A stretch of 64,000 nt of DNA, taken from positions 1 to 64,000 of the forward strand of contig NZ_JPQU01000019.1 in NCBI RefSeq assembly GCF_000737245.1, read 5' to 3'. Positions 58,907-64,000 of this stretch are shown in pieces. Numbering within the stretch: position 1 is the first letter of the stretch; the number at the start of each line of letters is the position of its first letter. The stretch is from Pseudomonas syringae. GTDB lineage: Bacteria; Pseudomonadota; Gammaproteobacteria; Pseudomonadales; Pseudomonadaceae. Position numbers and translations under genes: made by a program. Under the pieces are notes generated by a model, which was given only the letters and a program-made list of their open reading frames with translations, was not told where the DNA came from and ran no database searches.

Positions 58907-59416
58907 TCAAATCCACGCCCAGGCCCAAACCAGGCCCTGCATTGCCAACCAGGCGAACACTCCGGCCAGTACATCGTCGAGCATGATGCCCACGCCGCCG
59001 TGAACATGCCGATCAATCCAGTGGATCGGCCACGGCTTGAGGATGTCGAAAAAGCGGAACACGAGGAAGCCCACCAACAGCCAGACCCAGCCTTCGGGTA
59101 CCAGCCACAAGGTAATCCACATACCGACCATTTCGTCCCAGACGATGCCTTCGTGGTCGTGAACGCCCAGGTCCTTGGCTACTTTGTCGCACAGCCAGAA
59201 GCCAAACAACATGGTGATGCCGAGCATCAGCCAATAACCCCAGTCCGGTAGCATCTGCCACAGCGGGATGAAAGGCACGGCGACCATCGAGCCCCAGGTG
59301 CCTGGTGCTTTGGGCAACGTGCCGGAGCCAAAGCCAAATGCCAGGAAATGCCACGGATTAGTCCACACCGAGGGTGGTACGAACTCCGCCGGGACTTGCT
59401 TAGGATGATCTGTCAC
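58907..59416 (-). CDS. pgpA: Phosphatidylglycerophosphatase A
   Basis: 169 residues. PgpA removes phosphate from phosphatidylglycerol phosphate in the inner membrane. Conserved family segments are GFGSGTLPKAPGTWGSM, VHDHEGIVWDEMVGMW and FRFFDILKPWPIHWIDRHVHGGVGIMLDD. Four membrane helices are likely. Its start overlaps the thiL stop by four bases. Confidence 0.96.
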   Translation of the reverse strand: MTDHPKQVPAEFVPPSVWTNPWHFLAFGFGSGTLPKAPGTWGSMVAVPFIPLWQMLPDWGYWLMLGITMLFGFWLCDKVAKDLGVHDHEGIVWDEMVGMWITLWLVPEGWVWLLVGFLVFRFFDILKPWPIHWIDRHVHGGVGIMLDDVLAGVFAWLAMQGLVWAWAWI

Positions 59417-60378
59417 GGTGTCTCCCGAAAATGTTGGTAGCCGCGTGCCAGGACAGGAACGTCGTGACCCTCTGAATCGATCAGCGCGACGCCTTCGCCT
59501 GCTACGACACGTCCAATGACGTGAACGGGCAAATCAGCGTCGCGCAAATCCTGCAAATGCGCAGCTGGCAGAGTAAATGCCAGTAAATAATCGTCGCCAC
59601 CACTCAATGCCGCCTGTTGCGCCGCTTGCGGACCAAGAAGCGTCAACAGTGGCGGCGACATGGGCAGCTTGTCTTGCTCGACCAGCAACCGCACCTTGGA
59701 CGCCAAGGCTATATGCCCGCAGTCAGCCAGCAAGCCGTCCGAGATATCCAATGCCGCACTGGCCTTGCCACGCAGTGCCAGACCGAGGGCGAACTGCGGT
59801 TGCGGCGACCAGTAGCGTGCCAGCAAAGCCTCTGCGGTAGACGCCTCGGCGCTGCGCTGGTTCAACACGAGTGCCAGAGCGCCCGCCGCATCGCCCAATG
59901 GTCCGCCAACGCACAGCAAGTCACCGGGCCGTGCGCCGCTGCGGGTTAGCGCCTTGCCCACAGGCACACGGCCGAATACCGTCAGGGTAAGGCTAAGCGG
60001 TCCGCGCGTGGTGTCTCCGCCGACCAGACGTAACCCACAACCCTCGGCCATGCGGTTCAACCCTTGGGCGAAGTGTTGCAGCCATTCGGCAGAGACGTCA
60101 GGAAGTGTGAGGGCCAGGGTGAACGCAACAGGTATCGCGCCCATGGCGGCCAGATCGCTGGCAGAGACTGCGAGTGCTCGCTGCCCCAGAAGAAAAGGAT
60201 CGCAGCCATCGGGGAAATGCACCCCCGTGACCAGCGTATCGGTAGAGACCGCCAACTGCTCGCCTGGCGGCAGTGTCAGCAAGGCGCAATCGTCACCAAT
60301 CCCCAGCGCAACGCCCTCGCCCGTCTGCGCACAAGGTGCGGCAGCGAAGTAATTGCGGATCAGCTCGAACTCGCCCAT
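59413..60378 (-). CDS. thiL: Thiamine-monophosphate kinase
   Basis: 321 residues. ThiL phosphorylates thiamine monophosphate to the diphosphate cofactor, which Dxs also uses. The ATP-binding N-terminus GIGDDCALL and the metal-binding segments STDTLVTGVHF and GDTTRG are visible, with ALDISDGLLADCGH later. It overlaps pgpA; a REPIN separates it from nusB. Confidence 0.96.
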   Translation of the reverse strand: MGEFELIRNYFAAAPCAQTGEGVALGIGDDCALLTLPPGEQLAVSTDTLVTGVHFPDGCDPFLLGQRALAVSASDLAAMGAIPVAFTLALTLPDVSAEWLQHFAQGLNRMAEGCGLRLVGGDTTRGPLSLTLTVFGRVPVGKALTRSGARPGDLLCVGGPLGDAAGALALVLNQRSAEASTAEALLARYWSPQPQFALGLALRGKASAALDISDGLLADCGHIALASKVRLLVEQDKLPMSPPLLTLLGPQAAQQAALSGGDDYLLAFTLPAAHLQDLRDADLPVHVIGRVVAGEGVALIDSEGHDVPVLARGYQHFRETP

Positions 60379-60417
60379 CGGGATCTCTTGTTGTGCTTGG
60401 CAACCTAGTGAAAACCC

Positions 60418-60507
60418 GTGGGAGCGAGCTTGCTCGCGAAGGCGATAGTCCAGCCGCTATAAATGCGCTGGTCTCACCGTCCCCTTCGCGAGCAAGCTCG
60501 CTCCCAC
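60418..60507. repeat. REPIN, subfamily B (25-bp arms)
   Basis: Perfect arms with GAGCGAGCTTGCTCGCGAAG at 60418-60442 and 60483-60507, between nusB and thiL. Confidence 0.9.
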
Positions 60508-60532
60508 AGGGAAGTGCGCTCAGCTTGAAATC

Positions 60533-61033
60533 TTAGCGCTTGTACGCTTTGACTTCAGCTTCACGCAGGCGCGGGGCCAGTTTGTCGAGGACGCCGTTGA
60601 CGAACTTGTGGCCGTCGGTGGAGCCGTAGACTTTTGCCAGCTCGATGCCTTCGTTGATCACTACGCGATACGGAACATCGACGCGCTTGAGCAGCTCGTA
60701 GGTGGACAGGCGCAGGATGGCCAGTTCAACCGGGTCGAGTTCTTCAATGGTCAGGTCCAGGCACGGCTTGAGGGCGGTGTCGATTTCGCTCTTGTTGGTC
60801 GGCACGCCGCGCAACAGTTCACTGAAATAGTTGCCATCAACGTTGGTGAAATCGTTATCGACACGGAACTGTGCCTCGATTTCATTCAGCGAATGACCCG
60901 CCATGTGCCACTGGTAAAGGGCCTGAGTCGCGAGCTGACGCGCTTCGCGACGCTTGACGCTCTTCGATGGCTTGCCAGCGTCAGCTGGCTGTGAATCGCG
61001 CGGGTTGAACTGATCGCTCTCGTCAGAAATCAC
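60533..61033 (-). CDS. nusB: Transcription antitermination protein NusB
   Basis: 166 residues, with a charged N-terminal extension of about 25 residues common in pseudomonads. NusB binds boxA RNA with NusE and supports rRNA antitermination. The core starts [20 protein letters not shown], and [30 protein letters not shown] is the typical C-terminal signature. Its start overlaps the ribH stop by four bases. Confidence 0.97.
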   Translation of the reverse strand: MISDESDQFNPRDSQPADAGKPSKSVKRREARQLATQALYQWHMAGHSLNEIEAQFRVDNDFTNVDGNYFSELLRGVPTNKSEIDTALKPCLDLTIEELDPVELAILRLSTYELLKRVDVPYRVVINEGIELAKVYGSTDGHKFVNGVLDKLAPRLREAEVKAYKR

Positions 61034-61506
61034 TTGGCCTCCAGCTGCGACAGCAGACTTACCATTTCAAGGGCGGACAACGCAGCTTCTGCGCCTTTGT
61101 TGCCAGCCTTGGTGCCGGAACGTTCGATGGCTTGCTCGATGGTGTCAACGGTCAGCACGCCGAATGCAACCGGTACACCGAACTCCATGGAAACCTGGGA
61201 CAGGCCTTTGACGCATTCGCCAGCCACGTATTCGAAGTGTGGCGTACCACCGCGGATCACCGCGCCGAGGGCGACGATAGCGGCGAACTCGCTGCGCTGG
61301 GCAACCTTCTGCACAACCAGCGGAATTTCGAAGGCACCCGGTGCACGGATGATGGTGATGTCGCTTTCTTTGACGCCGTGGCGTACCAGGGCATCAACAG
61401 CGCCGCTCACCAGACTTTCCACGACGAAGCTGTTGAAACGGCCAACTACCAGAGCGTAGCGGCCTTGGGGAGCGACGAAGGTACCTTCGATGGTCTTCAG
61501 GGTCAT
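61030..61506 (-). CDS. ribH: 6,7-dimethyl-8-ribityllumazine synthase
   Basis: 158 residues from the ATG at 61506. RibH forms the lumazine precursor from the products of ribBA and ribD. The segments [43 protein letters not shown] and [17 protein letters not shown] are characteristic. Upstream there are 115 bases to ribBA without an obvious terminator or riboswitch. Confidence 0.97.
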   Translation of the reverse strand: MTLKTIEGTFVAPQGRYALVVGRFNSFVVESLVSGAVDALVRHGVKESDITIIRAPGAFEIPLVVQKVAQRSEFAAIVALGAVIRGGTPHFEYVAGECVKGLSQVSMEFGVPVAFGVLTVDTIEQAIERSGTKAGNKGAEAALSALEMVSLLSQLEAK

Positions 61507-61621
61507 TCGTGTAAGTCTCGTATTAAAGAGCAAGCACGCCTTGGGGCGGGCTATAGGGATATTGGGCCACGAAACAGATTAGCCGGTGGTACACCCAAAA
61601 AGCGCACCACCCAACCGTCTT

Positions 61622-62713
61622 TTATTCGGAGGGCACGTATTCTACAACTTCCAGATCGAAACCGGATATCGCATTGAACTTCATTGGTGAACTCATCAGG
61701 CGCATTTTACGCACGCCCAGGTCACGCAGGATCTGCGAACCGGCGCCAACGGTGCTGTAAGTGGTCGGCGACTTGACCGGCAACTGCCCGGATGTTTCAC
61801 GAATATGCGCCAGCAACACGTCGCCATCCAGTGGGTGACCCAGCAGTAACACAACACCGCTGCCCGCGTCGGAAACCGCGGTCATGGCGGCCCGCAGGCT
61901 CCAGCGGCCGGGCTGTTTGACCATCAGCAGGTCACGCAACGGGTCCATGTTGTGCACCCGAACCAGGGTCGGTTCTTCTGCGCAAATCTTGCCCAGAGTC
62001 AGCGCAAGGTGAACATCGCCTTCCACGGAATCGCGGTAGGTCACCAGGTTGAACTGGCCCAGTTCGCTGTCCATGGGCTGTTCGGCAATCCGCTGAACGG
62101 TACGTTCGTGGATCATCCGGTAGTGAATCAGGTCGGCGATGGTGCCGATCTTGATGTCATGTTCCAGAGCAAAGGCTTCCAGCTCGGCGCGACGGGACAT
62201 GGTGCCGTCATCGTTCATCACCTCGCAGATCACGCCGCTAGGCTCGTAACCGGCCATGCGCGCCAGATCACAGGCGGCTTCGGTGTGACCGGCGCGGGCC
62301 AGGGTACCGCCCGCCTGGGCCATCAACGGGAAAATGTGGCCCGGGCTGACGATGTCTTCGGCTTTCGCGTCTTTGGCGGCAGCAGCCTGCACGGTACGAG
62401 CGCGGTCAGCGGCAGAAATACCGGTGGTCACGCCTTCAGCGGCTTCAATGGACACCGTGAACTTGGTGCCGAACCCGGAGCCGTTGCGCGGCGCCATCAG
62501 CGGCAGTTTGAGGTTCTCGCAGCGCTCACGGGTCATGGGCATGCAGATCAGGCCGCGCGCAAAGCGAGCCATGAAGTTGATGTGCTCCGCCTTGCAGCAT
62601 TCGGCGGCCATGATCAGGTCGCCTTCGTTCTCGCGGTCTTCGTCATCCATGAGGATGACCATCTTGCCTTGGCGTATGTCTTCAACCAGTTCTTCGATGC
62701 TGTTGAGCGCCAC
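61622..62713 (-). CDS. ribBA: 3,4-dihydroxy-2-butanone-4-phosphate synthase with degenerate GTP cyclohydrolase II domain
   Basis: 363 residues. The N-terminal DHBP synthase half (residues 1-205) is intact: DDEDRENEGDLI, ICMPMTRERCENL and HTEAACDLARMAGYEPSGVICEVMND. The C-terminal half follows the RibA fold, but the zinc site (CDCG in true RibA) and the catalytic loop are absent; here the sequence reads RVHNMDPLRDLLMV. The cyclohydrolase half is thus probably inactive, with ribA at 58049 as the real enzyme. Genes of this type are known in Pseudomonas. A more cautious name is ribB. Confidence 0.95.
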   Translation of the reverse strand: MALNSIEELVEDIRQGKMVILMDDEDRENEGDLIMAAECCKAEHINFMARFARGLICMPMTRERCENLKLPLMAPRNGSGFGTKFTVSIEAAEGVTTGISAADRARTVQAAAAKDAKAEDIVSPGHIFPLMAQAGGTLARAGHTEAACDLARMAGYEPSGVICEVMNDDGTMSRRAELEAFALEHDIKIGTIADLIHYRMIHERTVQRIAEQPMDSELGQFNLVTYRDSVEGDVHLALTLGKICAEEPTLVRVHNMDPLRDLLMVKQPGRWSLRAAMTAVSDAGSGVVLLLGHPLDGDVLLAHIRETSGQLPVKSPTTYSTVGAGSQILRDLGVRKMRLMSSPMKFNAISGFDLEVVEYVPSE

Positions 62714-62730
62714 GCGGCACCCCCTTGAAT

Positions 62731-63402
62731 TCAGGATTTGAGGTAGCCGTTGGCGGCCAGAAAGCTTTCAGTGATGGTGCCAGCCTGCCCTTTCGAGGAG
62801 TCGGCGGCCTTGTCGCCCATCAACAGACGCTCCAGATAACGCGCCAGCAGATCCACCTCAAGGTTGACCTTACGGCCCGGACGGTAGTCGGCCATGATGG
62901 TTTCAGCCAGGGTGTGCGGCACGATGGTCAGCTCGAACTCGGCGCCATCAACGGCGTTCACCGTCAGACTGGTGCCATCGACCGTGATCGAGCCCTTGTG
63001 GGAAATGTACTTGGCCAGTTCGCGAGGCGCACGGACCTTGAACTGAATGGCCCGGGCGTTTTCTTCACGGGAAACGATCTCCCCGACGCCATCCACATGG
63101 CCGCTGACCAGATGGCCCCCCAGACGCGTGGTCGGCGTCAGGGCCTTTTCCAGATTCACCGGGCTGCCGGTCTTGAGATCGATAAACGCGGTCACATCGA
63201 GGGTTTCGCGGCTGACATCAGCCCAGAAGCCATCGCCGGGCAACTCTACCGCCGTCAGGCACACGCCGTTGACCGCGATGCTGTCGCCCAGCTTGACGTC
63301 ACTCAGATCAAGTTTGCCGGTCGCCACATAAACGCGAACATCGCCGCCTTTGGGGGTGATGGCGCGGATGCTGCCGATGGATTCAATAATGCCGGTAAAC
63401 AT
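62731..63402 (-). CDS. ribE: Riboflavin synthase
   Basis: 223 residues, the alpha-chain type with two lumazine-binding repeats (about residues 1-97 and 98-195). It dismutates two lumazine molecules to riboflavin. The start MFTGIIESIGSI and the motifs GVCLTAVEL and GTSLTVNAVDG in the two halves are typical. It lies 17 bases before ribBA and 47 after ribD. Confidence 0.97.
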   Translation of the reverse strand: MFTGIIESIGSIRAITPKGGDVRVYVATGKLDLSDVKLGDSIAVNGVCLTAVELPGDGFWADVSRETLDVTAFIDLKTGSPVNLEKALTPTTRLGGHLVSGHVDGVGEIVSREENARAIQFKVRAPRELAKYISHKGSITVDGTSLTVNAVDGAEFELTIVPHTLAETIMADYRPGRKVNLEVDLLARYLERLLMGDKAADSSKGQAGTITESFLAANGYLKS

Positions 63403-63449
63403 GGGTCCTCCAGGAGAACAAGGCCAGCGCGCTAAGCGAAAGCCGGGAA

Positions 63450-64000
63450 TTATACGCCGGGTAGCGTCTTTGGTACCGCGATGACTCGCCAGTCATCTCC
63501 AACTGCGCGCATTTCCACAATTTTGAGCTCAAGCGCTTCGCTCATCTGCGCCAGTGGCAGGTCGAGCAAAGGGCGAGCCGAAGAGCCGAGGAATTTACCC
63601 GCGATGAAAATCTGAAACTCATCCACCAACCCAAGCCGGGTAAAAGCCCCAGCCAGGCGCGGGCCGGCTTCGATCAATACATCATTGGCACCGCGAGCGG
63701 CCAGTTCAACCAGCAACTTGCGCAGATCCACATGGCCGTCGCTGCTGGCCAGGGCGAGCATGTCGTGGCCAGCGTCGTGATAGCGCTCGCGGGCCGATGC
63801 CGCAGCGCAGGTCACGACCAGGGCATGATCCGCCTGAAAGAACGGCGCATCCAGCGGCACACGCAAACGGCCGTCGATCAATACCCGCAGAGGCGGACGG
63901 GTCAAGGCCAATGCCGTCAGCTCGGCATTCAGGCCAAGCTCGTCCGGGCGTACGGTCAGGCGTGCCTTGTCGGCCAGCACGGTATCGGCACCCGTCAGCA
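63450..64000 (-). CDS. ribD: Riboflavin biosynthesis protein RibD (5' end outside window)
   Basis: The C-terminal 183 codons of the bifunctional deaminase/reductase are visible; the gene continues past the window edge on the right (the frame stays open through GADTVLADKARLTVRPDEL). The visible reductase domain shows RPPLRVLIDGRLR and NDVLIEAGPRLAGAF. The deaminase half is not in the window. It is the first of the rib genes in transcription order here. Confidence 0.95.
   Translation of the reverse strand, partial: LTGADTVLADKARLTVRPDELGLNAELTALALTRPPLRVLIDGRLRVPLDAPFFQADHALVVTCAAASARERYHDAGHDMLALASSDGHVDLRKLLVELAARGANDVLIEAGPRLAGAFTRLGLVDEFQIFIAGKFLGSSARPLLDLPLAQMSEALELKIVEMRAVGDDWRVIAVPKTLPGV

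Noticed and set aside
61507..61621. FMN riboswitch before the rib genes
   Set aside because: The gap is only 115 bases and shows none of the conserved RFN element blocks; the other gaps between the rib genes are under 50 bases.

Overview
The window is a piece of a Pseudomonas chromosome, most likely a fluorescent pseudomonad (P. fluorescens or P. syringae side). This rests on the GC-rich codon use, on core gene order that matches Pseudomonas block by block (miaB-phoH-ybeY-corC-lnt; leuS-lptE-holA; lipA-lipB-dacA-rlpA-mltB-rodA-mrdA-rlmH-rsfS-nadD-proA; ubiX-mpl; mtfA-ppa; xseB-ispA-dxs; ribA-pgpA-thiL-nusB-ribH-ribBA-ribE-ribD), and on about twenty REP/REPIN palindromes of pseudomonad type between genes. 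I saw no tRNA, rRNA, CRISPR array or complete insertion sequence.

Layout. 1-4.5 kb: accessory block with the 3' part of a probable type VI secretion effector of the VasX/BTH_I2691 type, followed by two tandem membrane-protein genes that look like immunity proteins; a copy of the effector's last 20 codons sits in front of the second one. 4.5-10.5 kb: DUF1820 gene, miaB, and the phoH-ybeY-corC-lnt operon (RNA maturation, lipoprotein acylation). 10.6-18.9 kb: YdcF-type protein, small unknown gene, leuS, lptE, holA, arfA (55 codons, with a hairpin inside the reading frame) and an MltB-like transglycosylase. 18.9-30.4 kb, all leftward: lipoate synthesis, then the rod-shape and peptidoglycan cluster, then rlmH-rsfS-nadD-proA. 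30.8-38 kb: DNA glycosylase, DedA-PAP2 fusion, LonN-domain protein with LrgAB, MaoC protein, a MORN-repeat/C13-peptidase lipoprotein and a small NAD-binding protein. 38-44.7 kb: YceK lipoprotein, ubiX, mpl, then an ethanolamine set (aldehyde dehydrogenase, eutB, eutC) without the regulator and permease genes that I recall at this locus in P. aeruginosa. 44.8-47.7 kb: GNAT protein, DedA, MtfA-type peptidase, ppa.

47.7-53.4 kb is an accessory patch between the conserved ppa and xseB: an S24-type repressor, a 0.55-kb non-coding stretch with a REPIN and two consecutive hairpins, an A+T-rich 760-residue two-domain glycosyltransferase, and a second HTH regulator. 53.4-64 kb returns to core genes: isoprenoid and thiamine precursor synthesis (xseB-ispA-dxs), a CatB/Vat-like acetyltransferase, and the riboflavin/thiamine/phospholipid group ending in ribD, cut by the window edge.

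Functionally the core genes serve translation and tRNA modification, envelope building and cofactor synthesis (lipoate, NAD, riboflavin, thiamine, isoprenoids). The most unusual parts are the duplicated immunity module, the hairpin inside arfA, the MORN/C13 lipoprotein, the fused glycosyltransferase island and a REP-type palindrome whose arm holds an expanded 8-bp tandem repeat.
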